Assembly (NCBI GenBank): GCA_963965975.1
Contig: OZ014415.1
Location: forward strand, 6,453,001 to 6,517,000
From: Xestospongia bergquistia
Taxonomy: Eukaryota; Porifera; Demospongiae; Haplosclerida; Petrosiidae
Length of the DNA: 64,000 nt
Direction: 5' to 3'
Shown here: positions 34,243 through 47,974 of the stretch, piece after piece
How positions within the stretch are numbered: position 1 is the stretch's first letter
Layout: the number at the start of each line of letters is the position of its first letter
Notes under the pieces: model-generated
Told to the model about the DNA's origin: nothing
The model's database searches: none
Seen by the model: only the letters and a program-made list of their open reading frames with translations
Made by a program: the position numbers and the translations under genes

Positions 34243-34732
34243 TCCATTTTCAGAACGTCCTGGATTAGCTCCATCTCTCATTAAGTGTTTGTTCATATCA
34301 GATACTGACTCTTCACAGAAAAAGTCACAAGATATTGAAATGACTGTTCCTAGACAACAAAAGAAGGACAAAGAGGAACCACCACCTAGAAAAGAACCTT
34401 CTAAAGTAAGTGTAATGCTTTATGTCATAATAACAATGACAGGTACTGAATAGTGAGTGAACAATAGTTCTTAATACAGTGACCTTGGATAGCAACTATT
34501 AAGACTTGTTGATACTGTAGTGACCTGGAACCATTAGTTCTAATTTAGTAATTTAATAAACACCAATAATTTTTAATAATTTGACTGTCCCTCTATAATT
34601 TATTGATTTCATTTTAAATTATATATTCTATCAATGTAGGATTCACCAATTCGTTGGGGAGCATTTACAATTTTTGTACTAGTTACTTTGAGTGTGATGG
34701 TGGCCCTCATTGTCATGATAGCTATAGAATGA
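26736..34732 (+). CDS. Reeler-DOMON(x3)-cytochrome b561 protein A (FRRS1-like)
   Basis: 25 exons give 991 aa: 26736-26958, 27109-27251, 27304-27389, 29220-29283, 29702-29725, 29944-30117, 30189-30349, 30768-30856, 30910-31037, 31123-31296, 31358-31518, 31571-31659, 31713-31834, 31908-32066, 32137-32303, 32425-32516, 32597-32719, 33007-33104, 33165-33281, 33436-33495, 33669-33709, 33774-33835, 33904-34077, 34254-34405, 34640-34732. Signal peptide, Reeler domain (exons 1-4), three DOMON domains, then a six-helix b561 core with four conserved His (HGILML, VHRAFM, SHFVIG, SHATLI), and an extra C-terminal membrane helix. Family members move electrons across membranes through heme b, often reducing ferric iron. 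All three DOMONs keep the Met (QM or TM) expected as axial ligand. Neighbours B and C are tandem paralogues. Confidence 0.88.
30440..30545. repeat. G/C-rich repeat fragment with poly-C tract in an intron of gene A
   Basis: The stretch ggcggaggaagcatgggggc, then ccagggctcccca, ends in a 13-14 base C run. Its composition is foreign to the AT-rich intron and absent from the matching introns of B and C, so it is probably a transposon end inserted after duplication. Confidence 0.4.
33320..33430. repeat. (CT)n microsatellite in gene A, about 110 bp
   Basis: The longest of many CT runs in the array. Others lie at about 27286-27303, 30150-30182, 31074-31117, 33872-33898, 34194-34237, 37380-37441, 37990-38064, 38451-38489, 40598-40670, 40971-41010, 43903-43970, 44475-44501 and 44885-44905. 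Most sit directly upstream of a 3' splice site. Confidence 0.9.
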
Positions 34733-35892
34733 AGACAATTCACAAATCTTTAATTCAACATTAATAGATTATGAACTCAATTATCTCTACTAGTATTATT
34801 GAACTGACTGTATTAATTTTCAAAATATTTTGCTACAAGTTTTTCTTTTTTAAGCTAGATATTTGATTAATTACAATAGTTTGGTCATTCAATTGTCTTA
34901 TAATTATATTAACCTATTTTTTTAAAACATGACTTTTGTTGGAATAGAACTGAGTAGGTTGGTATGTTGAAGTTAACTGTAGAAAGTGGAGTTAACAAAG
35001 TGGTGGTATTAATTTAAATCAGCTGAATTAATTAACTAATATACTATGCTAGTTATAGTCAAACATTGAAATTTATACATATAACCTTATTTAGAAAATG
35101 CTATATTTATATAATAATTCAATCCACCCATATTGTAACTAAATAAATAATTTGTACACTAACTAGTTTGTGGTTGAATTGATAAACTTAAAACAAGATG
35201 ACTACAGCTTGCATTTAAAGTCAGACTGACAAGGTAAGGTAATGCATGGATAAATTACTGAAAATTTACTATATCCTAAATTCAATGTATATATGTCAGT
35301 AGATCATGACTACTAGACTTATCATTGTGGCAGTCTTTTTACTGCTAGTTCAATCTGTATCAGCTTTACCCACTGGTGTTCCAACATCTGCTCATCTCCT
35401 ATTGATCCATTGATTACAACAACACCAATTTGTTGTGGAGCATTTACAATTTTTTCATAAGTTACTTTGAGTGTGATGGTGTAACTTAAAAATAATAGTC
35501 AGGAAGTCAATTATCTTTCAGTTTTATAGAACAACTGTATTAATTTTTTAACTATTTCTGCTGCCATTTTCTTTGTAGTTTCCTGATTAATAGTTTGAAG
35601 GTTTACTTTGCCAGCCTTTTTTTAAAATAAAATAAAAATTATGATAAGTCTTCAGTCTTGTCAAGTTATCTACAGGATATATTGGATAGAAATCTAAGCT
35701 TCCTGTAAACATTTAGATATAAATATTGTATTGAGAATTGACACGCCCATATATATCACATATTTATAATATGCACACCAGTCAGTATGTTGACTTGTTC
35801 GAGCTGCACTGATAAAAAGAAGGTAAATATATTAATATTACTGTACTCTACTATTATAGGACTTTGATCTAGGGCAACATCTCTGTTATACC
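34733..35892. other. Intergenic between Reeler genes A and B
   Basis: Contains a collapsed gene relic (35308-35480). The last about 260 bp before gene B match the DNA upstream of gene C (41780-42040), so they are a shared duplicated promoter region. Confidence 0.6.
35308..35480 (+). pseudogene. Collapsed Reeler-gene relic: first exon fused to last exon
   Basis: It starts as the first exon of gene A (signal peptide MTTRLIIVAVFLLLVQSVSA, then LPTGVPTSA), loses about 28 bases, and after acaacaacacca jumps straight into the last exon (gtggagcatttacaattttt, gttactttgagtgtgatggt). Everything between, at least 7 kb in gene A, is gone. The frame is broken in several places. It is the remains of a fourth tandem copy. 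Confidence 0.75.
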
Positions 35893-37375
35893 ATGATTGA
35901 AGGACGTATTTTTGTTGCAATCTTTTTGCTGCTAGTTCTCTCTTTATCAGCACAATCTATTGATCCTTCAACTGAAGCTTGTACTAATCTTACTCTCAAT
36001 AACAATGCATCCAGGACTGATCCATCTGTCACCCCTCCTCCATTTTATATTGTCACTGATCTCATTGAAAAGTACAGGGGACAATATACTGCTGGACAAA
36101 CATATGATAGTATGTAATGCCAACTTATCTGCTGTATTATTATTTCAATAAGGAACATAACTGGTTTTCCATTAAAGATGCTTCTCTCCACGTCTTTTAG
36201 TTACATTAATGGGAATAAATGCTACATTTACAGATTTCATAGTACAGGCTCGTTCTGGTGCTGATGGCTCTTTAATAGGAACATTTGTTAAGAACTGTGC
36301 TAATATACAGCTGTTAAATTGTTCAGGAGATCCTGACTCAACAGTAAGACATTGATTATTGTTATCTGTTTAGTTTAAACATCCAACTCTCCCTCCCTCC
36401 CCTCTCCCTCCCTCCCTTTCTATCTCTCTCTCTCTTACTCTCTCAGATTACACATACCAATAACACTGACAAATCTAGTCTCTCATTTCAATGGACTGCT
36501 CCTGGAGGAGCTGGAGGCACAGTTAAATTACGGTCTGTACTGCCTAATTGTTATTGTCTTTAAAGGCAGCATGCAAACATAGATTTTATGGCCTAAATAT
36601 AATGCCTTAAGTGCTTTTATATGACTGCTTTGTACTATTAGATCACTCAATCTATTTGCTAAAATTCTATTAAAATTCATGTAACATCTCTACTGTATAA
36701 TAATTAACTTTAGTTATCTATTCGCACACCTTATAAACTAATAGATGTGTATTTGTATCAGTAGTCCACTATGGCATAGTGGTATGATACCATATTGTGT
36801 GTGCATTCAACAGTCTATAATAATCTTATCATATAATATAATTTTGGTAGGTCTACCAATAAGCAGATTTGTCTGCTAAGGTACTATTAATATTCTGTTT
36901 ACACTAATTTATTTGAGAATATAATAATTATGTATCAGACAGTAGAGGAACTCTATTTGTTAATGTCTACTCTTAGTTTAAAGTGATACTATATCAGTGT
37001 AATCTAATGAAGTTATTGTTGAGTAATAATACCAAAAAAGTCTAAGAATTTTAATTTGATGATCTATGGCCAGATGAGGCTCTCATTTATAAGATTTGAA
37101 TGAATTAGTGTTTTTGTGTTTTGTATGTTTGTTTTTCCTCTCAGATATTCCATATTTACTGACTATCAACAAATCTATTATGTAAATCTCAATGCTGCTG
37201 ATTACAGAGTAAGTCTGTTGTTCTTTGTGTTTTACTATTATTTGTATATTAATATGATGTTTACTACTATCAAAATTTAAATTACTGTTGTGTATTATGG
37301 AATATTTGTTTATCAAGACAACACCAATTCATATTTTTCTATCTCTATCTGTCTGACTGTTCTGTCTCTCTGTCT

Positions 37376-37444
<69 letters not shown>

Positions 37445-37988
37445 TCTCTTGTAGTTGTCTTGCCAGTTCACTCCTACAGTAAGTTAACTTGTATATTTTT
37501 ATAAAGCAATGTAAGGAATCCAAGATGCCATAAAATGGAATATGTACATGTCCTTACATACCATAAAAGGAAACCAATTTAATACTAATCCAGTACATTC
37601 TTATTGCATTAAGAATACACATCTCCTTACATACAAACCAATTTAAAACTGATACAGTTAATTCTTACTTGCCTCAAAAATACACATGTCCTTGTATACC
37701 ATATAAGGAAACTAAAAATTAAATGATTATTATAATAATAATACCTGAAATATCCTCTACTCTATAGCCTATTGGAGAACATTCCCTTATCTTCCGTCAA
37801 CCAGAGAATTGTTTAAGAGAATCATGTGACTATTTTCTGGGACTCAATCAAAATATGGACAATCCTTCTTTTCTTGATGTGTATCTTGAAGGGAATGCTG
37901 CAGGATGGATAGCTGTAGGGTTCACATTAAGTGCTCAATTGGTAAGATCACCACAGTTTATGTATTTTGATGTCAACTCTTCCTCTCT

Positions 37989-38030
<42 letters not shown>

Positions 38031-38440
38031 GTATCTCTATTTCTCTCTCTCTCTCTCTCTCTCAAAACAGGGGAGAGATGATGTTCTAGGTTGCCGTGTT
38101 GACTCTGGTTCAGTGACAGTAGTTGATACATGGAATCCTTCTGCTGGACAAATTGCTAATGTATTAGATGCTACACAAGCTGGACTATGTGTTCAAGCTA
38201 CATCTTTTACTAACAACAGAGTTACTTGCCAGTAAGAAAATAGGTTTATGTCACATCACATTGGTATTATTTTTGAAAACAACTTTAATTATTTAGGTTC
38301 AGTCGTACTATCGACATCTCTGATACTGGACAAGATTATGATCTTAATGCTACAACATACTGGTTACTATTTGGACGTCATTCTAATGGTATGTATGTTG
38401 TTACTCTTTGTTTATCCTTCTGTTCTGTTCTGTCTGTCTG

Positions 38441-38496
<56 letters not shown>

Positions 38497-40592
38497 TTAT
38501 CCAGCTCAAACCAGTGGTAATAACTTAGCTAAGGATAGTAGTACATCTCTAACATTCAGTACAAAACGTTATAATCCTGTTAGAGATAACAATATTAATA
38601 ATAATACTAATATGGGTTGTCCTCCAACACCAGTAAGAAATTAAACATTAGTCATTTTCCATTTTATCTTTCTCCCTTTCTCTTAGAATGAAAACATTAC
38701 TTACACATTCATGTTTCGTAGTCTTAGAAGTGATTTCTATTTTGCTGCCCGTGTTAATCCTAATAACCCTCTCTATGTTGATATGAGAATAGAGGGTACT
38801 GCCAATGGTTGGGTTGGAGTAGGATTTACTCCAAATCGTACTATGGTAAGTCTTATATGTGACTATAGTAAAGTACATTAGTGATGTATATATGTATGTG
38901 TGTTATGTTATATAGGATGATGCTGATGTGTTAGGTTGTGTTCGTAATCCTAGTGATAATATGGTGGCAGTAGTAGATAGTTATAATCCTGTACCACGTT
39001 ATGAAGATAATAGACTAGATACTAACCAAGATGGAGTATGTATTTATAACAATCAGTTTAGTAATGGAAGACTGATATGCTCGTAAGTTTAATGGATGAA
39101 TGGTTACGTGAATGGATGGATGGATGACATTTTTTTGCATATGTCAAGAAAAGAGCATATTATTTCCCTAATATAGTTAGTACTGTTATATTTATAAATC
39201 TTTATTTTGCTATTAGATTCAGTCGACGTATTGCTCCTGTTAACCCTGCTGATGACTTTGACTTGAGTACACCTCTGTTTCAACTTTATGGTACCAGTAA
39301 CACTGGAGGTATATTAGAAAATATTGACCTCTAATACTGTATTTTATCAAATATATATTATAATATTTTGTAATTTTATTTTGTAGGTCCTTCTTCAGCT
39401 GCTTTATCTAAGCACTTGAACACTCCAGACATCACCACATCAACTGTCGTACTAACTACTGATAGTGGAGCATCAACTCCAGACATCACCTCATTCACGT
39501 TTGTACCCCGTGATTATAGTAGAAAAGCAAAACTTCACAGAATACATCTTCTTAAAGTACATGGTAAGTATGTCTATTACAAGTTGAAGAAAGGATGTCT
39601 TGTGAGCCACTCAAACTGAGTGACTTGGAATTATTTCATCTACAGTTGGCTTGGAATTACTTCATCTACAGTTATGCACAATACATATGTGTCAAAAGCT
39701 ATTCTGTATTAACATAATAAATAAAGTCACTGTACAACATACAAGACTCTATATTGAGCTATTATTATGCTTCTTACCTATTGCACAGGTATTTTGATGT
39801 TGTTGGCTTGGCCTTTACTGGTAGTAAGTGCTATCTTTTTCGCTGCTTGGATGAAACCAGCACTACCTAATGGAGAATGGTTTCAGGTATAAGATCAGTT
39901 AATGCATTGCTATATCCTCTCATTTTTATCTCTCACTCTGTGTAGGTTCATTGTGCCTTTATGATTGTTTCTCTTGTTTTAACTGGTGCCGGTTTTGTCT
40001 TTGCATTTGTAGCTAATGCTAAAAATGAAGCTGTCAGACCAGGATTGATTAGTTTTGCTTGTGTAAGTATTAAGAACTATTTGTGTAGTAACAAGATAAT
40101 TTTCTCTCTCTCCTTCCTTCCCCCCCCCCCTCTCTCTCTCTCTCTTCTCGTACACACAGAGCAAAAATACCTCTCATTTTGTCATAGGTTTCATTGTCTT
40201 CATTCTTCAAATCATTAATGTAAGTTAATGTAAGGACCACAACTACACAATGAATAATTGCTTACTAATATCACTCTACACTGATCTCCCTATATATATG
40301 CTATTTCACTTACAAACCCTAATGTTCTCTAAACTAATATCAATCTTACATTAATATTAGTCAATTTGAATATTTCTTTATATTTTCTATAGCCTATTAT
40401 TGCAATTTGTCGTTGCAAGCCAAACAGTTCAAAGTAAGTCACAACACATTATTATTAGTAAATAATTAACTGGTTTTGTGGTATTGTCTTTTCATAGACG
40501 ATGGATATTCAAGATATCTCATGCCACATTGATTGGATTTGCTGCAGAACTATTAGCTTGTAAGTGTACAGTCATTTAAAACAAGATATTGA

Positions 40593-40658
<66 letters not shown>

Positions 40659-40968
40659 TTCTCTCTCTCTAATAGTGGTTAACGTTGGCCTTGGTATTGC
40701 TCTTTTTGAGTCTAAAGGATGTAGTGCATTTGAGGCTAGTCAATACAGGCTATTTTGGCTCTACATTGCTTTTGTCTGCTTTCTGGTTATCTTGCATATC
40801 TCTTTATTCTTCATTTTCACATTGAGTGCCTGTATTGCTTCTCCTGAAAGTGGGTTGTAGTTAATAGTGTTATGTTTTGCAATGATTCTTTGAGTAAACT
40901 TTACTATTTTATATTATCACATTGTGTATATGTTACAGAAAAATAGCATATAATATATATACATTCAA

Positions 40969-41012
<44 letters not shown>

Positions 41013-41582
41013 ATTTCTATCTCTCTTAATACACTCTCTCTCTCCCTCCATTTTCAGAACGTTCTGGATTAGCTCCATCTCTGATTAAGTGCTTTTTTAT
41101 ATTAAGTACTAACTCTTTCAAGAAGACACAAGATATTGAACTGACTGACCCTAGACATCAAGAGAGGGCTAACAATGAACCACCACCTAGAAAAGAACCC
41201 TCCAAAGTAAGTTTATTACTTAATGACAAAATTGATAACAAGTAATAAACAAAAAAACATTAGTGTTTACTACAGGGACCTAGAACTATCTACTATCAGA
41301 CTACTTTAGACTAGTAAATGTTGGTGCTTACTGCAGTGATCTAGGATAGCTACCATTAGTAAATTCTAGACTAGAACATCAGTACTTTGACCTATAGGAT
41401 TGTTATCATTATTAAGCTCTAGATATCAATATGTCTATGATAATTTACACTTCATTCATTAATTTAATTTTGAATTTCTATCAATGTAGGATTCATCAAT
41501 TCGCTTGGGAGCATTGGCAATTTTTGTACCTGTTACTTTGAGTGTGATGGTGGCCCTCATTGTCATGATAGTTATAGAATGA
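35893..41582 (+). CDS. Reeler-DOMON(x2)-cytochrome b561 protein B
   Basis: 21 exons give 825 aa: 35893-36109, 36201-36343, 36447-36532, 37145-37208, 37455-37478, 37768-37941, 38071-38231, 38297-38388, 38505-38632, 38687-38845, 38916-39082, 39217-39308, 39387-39563, 39789-39886, 39946-40062, 40160-40219, 40393-40433, 40498-40559, 40676-40849, 41058-41206, 41490-41582. It has the same plan as gene A but one DOMON fewer: the four-exon unit equal to the second DOMON of A is absent. The first DOMON reads SAQL-GRDDV where A has LQM-ENDDV, so the expected heme Met is Leu. All four b561 His are present. The 59-residue linker before b561 contains an internal repeat (TPDITTSTVV, TPDITSFTFV). Introns are very similar to those of C. 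Confidence 0.87.
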
Positions 41583-42040
41583 AGACAATACTCAAATTTT
41601 TTTAACTCAAAACTAATATTCAGGAAGTCAATTATCTGCTAGTATTATAGAACAACTATATTAATTTTTTAAAATATTTCTGCTGCCATTTTTTCTTTAT
41701 TATTTTTTCCTGATTAATATTTGAAGGTTTATTTTGCCAGGACTTTTGTTTAAATAAAACCTTTTTTTAAATGGTAAATCTTCAGTCTTGTCAAGTTATC
41801 TACAGGATATATAGGATAGAAATCTGTGCTTCCTGTAAACATGTAACTATTATAATTGTTATTGTCATTATTGAGATTCTACACGTATTGACACGCCCAT
41901 ACATCACATATTTATAATATGCACACCAGTCAATATCTTGACTAGTTCGAGCTGCACTGACAAAAAGAAGGTAAATATATTAATATTACTGTAGTCTACT
42001 ATTATAGGACTTTGATCTAGGGCAACATCTCTGTTATACC
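41583..42040. other. Intergenic B-C, duplicated promoter
   Basis: The last about 260 bp are nearly identical to the DNA before gene B, including tcaagttatctacaggatat and gcacaccagtca. No gene or relic seen. Confidence 0.6.
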
Positions 42041-44469
42041 ATGATTGAAGGACGTATTTTTGTTGCAATTTTTTTGCTGCTAGTTCTCTCTTTATCAGCA
42101 CAATCTATTGATCCTTCAACTGAAGCTTGTACTAATCTTACTCTCAATAACGATGCATCCAGGACTGATCCATCAGTCACCCCTCCTCCATTTTATATTG
42201 TCACTGATCTCATTGAAAAGTACAGGGGACAGTATACTGCTGGACAAACATATGATAGTATGTGATGCCAACTTATCTGCTGTATTATTATTTCAATAAG
42301 GAACATAGCTGGTTTTCCATTAAAGATCCTTCTCTCCTCATCTTTTAGTTACATTAATGGGAGTAAATGCTACATTTACAGATTTCATAGTACAGGCTCG
42401 TTCTGGTGCTGATGGCTCTTTAATAGGAACATTTGTTGAGAACAGTGCTGATATACAGCTGTTAAATTGTTCAGGAGATCCTGACTCAACAGTAAGACAT
42501 TGATTATTGTTATCTGTTTAGTTTAAAATATGTAACTCTCTCTCTCTCCCTCCCTCCTTCCCTTTCTCTCGCTCTCTCTCAGATCACACATACCAATAAC
42601 ACTGACAAATCTAGTCTCTCATTTCAATGGACTGCTCCTGGAGGAGCTGGAGGCACAGTTGAATTACGGTCTGTTCTGCTTAACTGTTATTTTTCATTAA
42701 TGGTAGCGTACAACATAGATTGTTACAGCTTTTGAACCAATAGACACTGTCAATTGAAATTGAAATATTGTATTAGATAATATAGCCTTTTTAAAGACTG
42801 CAACCCTCACATTAATACCTCTTGTAGTAATTCAAAGTGTGAGATATCATTTAACTACAACACACGCTTTATTTGGCAGGTGAGTATCACACTTAAATGA
42901 GTTCAATAGTAATCCAATTGGCTTCTCTTAATGATAAAACTACAGTACATCTTAGGAATATACTGACAATATGTACTGTAACTGTATACAGAAACCTCAT
43001 TAATTTAGTACAATGAGGAAGTTGAAGCATGCAAATGAAAATTACTACACAATCTGAATTACAGAATTAGTCATTATGATTGACATTTTTAAACTATCAA
43101 ATAAAATATGATGTAATTGAACTCATAGCTAAGTCGATGTCTGTTTGTTGTTCTATGTGGATCATTTATACACTCCCTGAAGTGCTTTTTTTATAGGACA
43201 ACTATGTACTACTAGATCACTCAATCTATTTGCTAAAACTCTATTCATGTAACATCTCTACAGTATAATAGTTAACTTTAGTTATCTATTCACACAACTT
43301 ATAAACTAATAGATGTGTATTTGTATCAGTAGTCCACTATGGCATAGTGGTATTTTACCATATTGTGTGTACATTCAACAATTTAATAACAATAATCTCA
43401 TTATATAATGTAATTTTGATATTTCTACAACTCAGCAGATTTGTCTACTAGATATTCTGTTTATATTAATGTTAATTGAGGATATAATAATTATATATCA
43501 GACAGTAGAGGAACTTCATATTTGTTAATGTCTACTCTTAGTTTAAAGTGATGCTATATGAGTGTAATCTAATGAAGTTATTGTTGAGTTATAATACCAC
43601 AGAAGTCTTAGAAATTTAATTTGATGATCTATGGCCAAATGAGGCTCTCATTTATAAGATTTGAATGAATTAATGTCTTTGTGTTTTGCATGTTTGTTTT
43701 TCCTCTCAGATATTCCATATTTACTGACTATCAACAAATCTATTATGTAAATCTCAATGCTGCTGATTACAGAGTAAGTCTGTTGTTCTTTGTCTTTTAC
43801 TATTATTTGTATATTAATATGATGTTTACTACTATCAAAACAAGCCAACACCTATTCATATGTCTCTGTCTCTGTCTGTCTGTCTGTCCTTTGTCCTTGT
43901 CTCTCTCTGTCTCTCTCTCTCTCTGTCTCTCTCTCTCTCTGTCTCTGTCTCTCTCTCTCCCTCTCTCTCTTAGTTGTCTTGCCAGTTCACTCCTACAGTA
44001 AGTTAACTTATACATTTTTATAAAACAATTTAAGGAATTCAAGATGCCATAAAATGGAACATGTACATGTCCTTATATACTATACAGTATAGGGAAACAA
44101 ACTTAATACTGATCCAGTACATTCTTATTTGCATTAACATGTTCTTATTACCATATAAGGAAACTAATAATTTACAGATTATTATAATAATTAATACCTG
44201 AAATATCCTCTACTCTATAGCCTATTGGAGAACATTCCCTTGTCTTCCGTCAACCAGAGAATTGTTTAAGAGAATCATGTGACTATTTTCTGGGACTCAG
44301 GCAAAATATGGATAATCCTTCTTTTATTGATGTGTATCTTGAAGGGAATGCTGCAGGATGGATAGCTATAGGATTCTCCTTAAGGGCTCAATTGGTAAGA
44401 TCACCACAGTTTATGTAATTTAATGTCAACTTTTGTTCTCTTCCTTTTTCTCCTCTCTCAATGTATCTC

Positions 44470-44505
<36 letters not shown>

Positions 44506-46471
44506 CAGGGGAGAGTTGATATCCTAGGTTGTCGTGTTGACTCTGGTTCAGTGACAGTAGTTGATACATGGAATCCTTCTGCTGGACAAATTGCTAATGA
44601 ACTAGATAATACACAAGCTGGACTATGTGTTCAAGCTACATCTTTTACTAACAATAGAATTACTTGCCAGTAAGGAAATAGGCTTATGCCACATCACATT
44701 GGAATTATTTTTGAAAACAAATTAAACTATATAGGTTCAGTCGTACTATTGACGTCTCTGATGCTGGACAAGATTGTGATCTAGATGCTACAACATACTG
44801 GTTACTTTTTGGACGTCGTTCTAATGGTATGTATGTTGTTACTCTTTGTTTATCCTTCTGTTCTGTCTATCTGTCTGTCTTTATCTCTCTCTCTCTCTCT
44901 TCTCTCTTTATCCAGCTCAAACCAGTGGTAATAACTTAGCTAATGATAGTAGTACATCTCTAACATTCAGTACAAAACGTTATAATCCTGTTAGAGATAA
45001 CAATACTAATAATAATACTAATATGGGTTGTCCTCCAACACCAGTAAGAAATTAAACATTAGTCATTTTCCATTTTATCTTTCTCCCTTTCTCTTAGAAT
45101 GAAAACATTACTTACACATTCATGTTTCGTAGTCTTACAAGTGATTTCTATTTTGCTGCCCGTGTTAATCCTAATAACCCTCTCTATGTTGATATGAGAA
45201 TAGAGGGTACTGCCAATGGTTGGGTTGGAGTAGGATTTACACCAAATCCTACTATGGTAAGTCTTATATATAGCTGTAGTAAAGTACATTAGTTATATAT
45301 ATATGTATGTGTGTTGTATAGGATGATGCTGATGTGTTAGGTTGTGTTCGTAATCCTAGTGATAATATGGTGGCAGTAGTTGATAGTTATAATCCTGTAC
45401 CACGTTATACAGCTAATAGACTAGATACCAACCAAGATGGAGTATGTATTTATAATACTTCAGCTATTGATGGAAGACTGATATGCTCGTAAGTACCCAT
45501 GATTGAATGGGTGGATGAATGAGCTGTTGGATGAATGGACAGAAAAATAAATGGATGATGTATAGATGGGATAAAAACATTAACATACATTTTGTTTGAT
45601 ATCTCCAGTTTTAGTCGACTTATTGCTCCTGTTAATACCAATGATGACCATAATTTGGATCAACCTCTGTTCCAACTCTATGGAATGAGTAGTACTGGAG
45701 GTAAGCTGTTTTTGGTCAACAGCTTAACAACATTTCTTATGAAAGACTGTCAACAACTAGTCCTGCAGCTACTAATATTGTTTTCATGTTTATTTTTCTT
45801 TTTAGGTCCTTCTACGTCCTCTTTAGCTCAACACGATACTAATCCAGAGATTTCCACTGAAAGAGTCATTCTCACTAATGCTACTGGAACTGAAACATCA
45901 GATTTTCCTAGGAGATCACTTATTAAAGTACATGGTAAGTTCTGTTGCCATGCAAATTAACTAAGTAAATAAAAATTATTACTTTTGTCTGGTCAACTTA
46001 ATAAGCCAATCTTATTCAAACCTATAATGACACATATAAATCCAAAAATATTTCATTACTTTACACAGGTATTTTAATGTTGTTGGCTTGGCCTCTACTG
46101 GTAGTAAGTGCTATCTTTTTTGCTGCTTGGATGAAACCAGCATTACCTAATGGAGAATGGTTTCAGGTATAAGATTGATTAGCATATCCTCATATATTCT
46201 TATCTTTTACCCTGTGTAGATTCATCGTGCTGTCATGATTATTTCTCTCTTTTTAACTGCTGCTGGTTTCGTTTTCATTTTTGTGGCTAATGCTGAGAAT
46301 CCTTCTGGTATCCGCCCAGGACTGATAAGCTTTGCTTGCGTAAGATAGCACAATGAAATATTGTTTAATAATCTCTCTCTCCAACATTAGAGTAACAACA
46401 CTGGTCATTTTGTTATTGGCTTCATTGTTTTTATTCTTCAAATTATTAACGTAACACACACATACTCACAC

Positions 46472-46523
<52 letters not shown>

Positions 46524-47503
46524 TCACAAACACATTTACATTAATGATACATAACAACTACTACATTATGCACATTTCTTGTTTTATAATCATTTTAGCC
46601 TCTTATTGCAGTTTTTCGCTGCAAGCCTAAAGACTCAAAGTAAGTAAAAATACATGAAAGTGAATGAAAACAAGTTTATTGTTTTTAATTTTTCATAGAC
46701 GATGGATATTCAATATATCTCATGGCACGTTGATTGGATTTACTGCAGAACTATTAGCTTGTAAGTATAACAATTCATTAACAATGTAATATGTCTCAAC
46801 ATAATTATTAATACTTCCATTTATGAGCAGAATTGAATTTGCATTTTTAAAACAGTATTATGTTATGGATTTTAACAGATTAATTGATCTTTCTCTTCTC
46901 CTTTAGTGGCTAATGTTGGACTTGGTATTGCTTTGTTTGAATCTGATGGATGCACCTCATTTGAAGCTAGTGAATATAGGATTCTCTGGGTCTACATTGC
47001 TTTTGTCTGCTTTCTAATATTACTGCAATTTTCTTTGTTCATTATTTTCACATTGACTACCTTCAATGCTCCTCATGAAAGTAAGTTATGTCAAGTGAAG
47101 GTAATGAAGATAATAGAGAATCTCTCTTTGATTTCTCTTACACACATTCATGTACACTCTCTCATTTAGAGCGTCCTGGATTAGCTCCCTCTCTTCTCAA
47201 GTATTTTTTTGCATCAGATACAGACTCTACAGAAAAGAAAACAAATATTGAAATGACGGATATCAGAAAAGAAAAGAAAGAAAAGAATGACCCACCACCT
47301 AGGAAAGAACCTTCAGAAGTAATACATTACTAACTTGGATTATATTTTTATACTACTTATCACAGTAACTTATTCTTGTGAATTGCCAATCATTTTCTAT
47401 CATTTAGGATTCTCCTATTCGTTGGGGAGCATTTGCTATTTTTGCTTTAGTCACACTGTCTGTGATGGTCACTCTTATCATTATGATATCAATTGAAGAG
47501 TGA
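42041..47503 (+). CDS. Reeler-DOMON(x2)-cytochrome b561 protein C
   Basis: 21 exons give 811 aa: 42041-42257, 42349-42491, 42583-42668, 43710-43773, 43974-43997, 44221-44394, 44509-44669, 44735-44826, 44916-45043, 45098-45256, 45322-45488, 45609-45700, 45806-45934, 46069-46166, 46220-46339, 46391-46450, 46599-46639, 46699-46760, 46907-47080, 47170-47318, 47408-47503. It is almost identical to B in the Reeler and first DOMON exons, but the b561 half and the cytoplasmic tail have diverged (NAENPSGIRPG; KKTNIEMTDIRKE). The first DOMON has the same Met-to-Leu change (RAQL-GRVDI). All four b561 His are kept. It is followed by decayed copies of its own 3' half. Confidence 0.87.
46458..46520. repeat. 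(CA)n microsatellite in gene C
   Basis: A CA run replaces the CT-rich intron sequence found at the matching place in A and B. Confidence 0.9.
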
Positions 47504-47837
47504 AGACAACATAATAATACCTCAAATTGAAAATAAGCCCCTTTTTAAAGCTATTAAGCTGACTGAATAATTAAAAATATCCTGCTGCAATATAGTATTT
47601 GTATTATTAGTAGTAATTGTAGGCCTGTTAGTAAAGTCATTTTATTTTCAATAATAACAATACTAATGTGACATTATAAAAAAGTTTCAAAAACATAAAT
47701 GCAACATGGGACATATACTCAAAATCAAGTGGACAATAGTTAAAATAATGGGCATAAGTAGAAATAATGGTGGCACTTTGTATGTCAACTAAGAAGTAAT
47801 ATATAATAAGTTATTGAACTCTGGTTGCTTGAAATAC

Positions 47838-47966
47838 ATGTACATCAGATGGCTATACACCAAAGCAGAATGATCTGTTACAAGACATATAATGTATCAA
47901 GTCTATATATATCTGTATGTAGTCTGTATATTTACATGTTTACTTTCTTTTGATGCTTTGTGTGTA
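47838..47966 (-). pseudogene. Fragment of gene E (tail exons) inside the C-E interval
   Basis: The sequence accaaagcagaatgatctgt, acaagacatat and tttacatgtttactttcttt matches 49288-49377, which covers the start of one gene E cytoplasmic-tail exon, its intron and the end of the preceding exon. It is on the same strand as E. It lies directly before a relic of the b561 exons in the opposite orientation. Confidence 0.65.
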
Positions 47967-47974
47967 GGAGTAAA

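Noticed and set aside
30930-44042. Open frames made of Arg-Glu or Ser-Leu repeats in genes A-C
   Set aside because: They are translations of (CT)n/(GA)n microsatellites inside introns.
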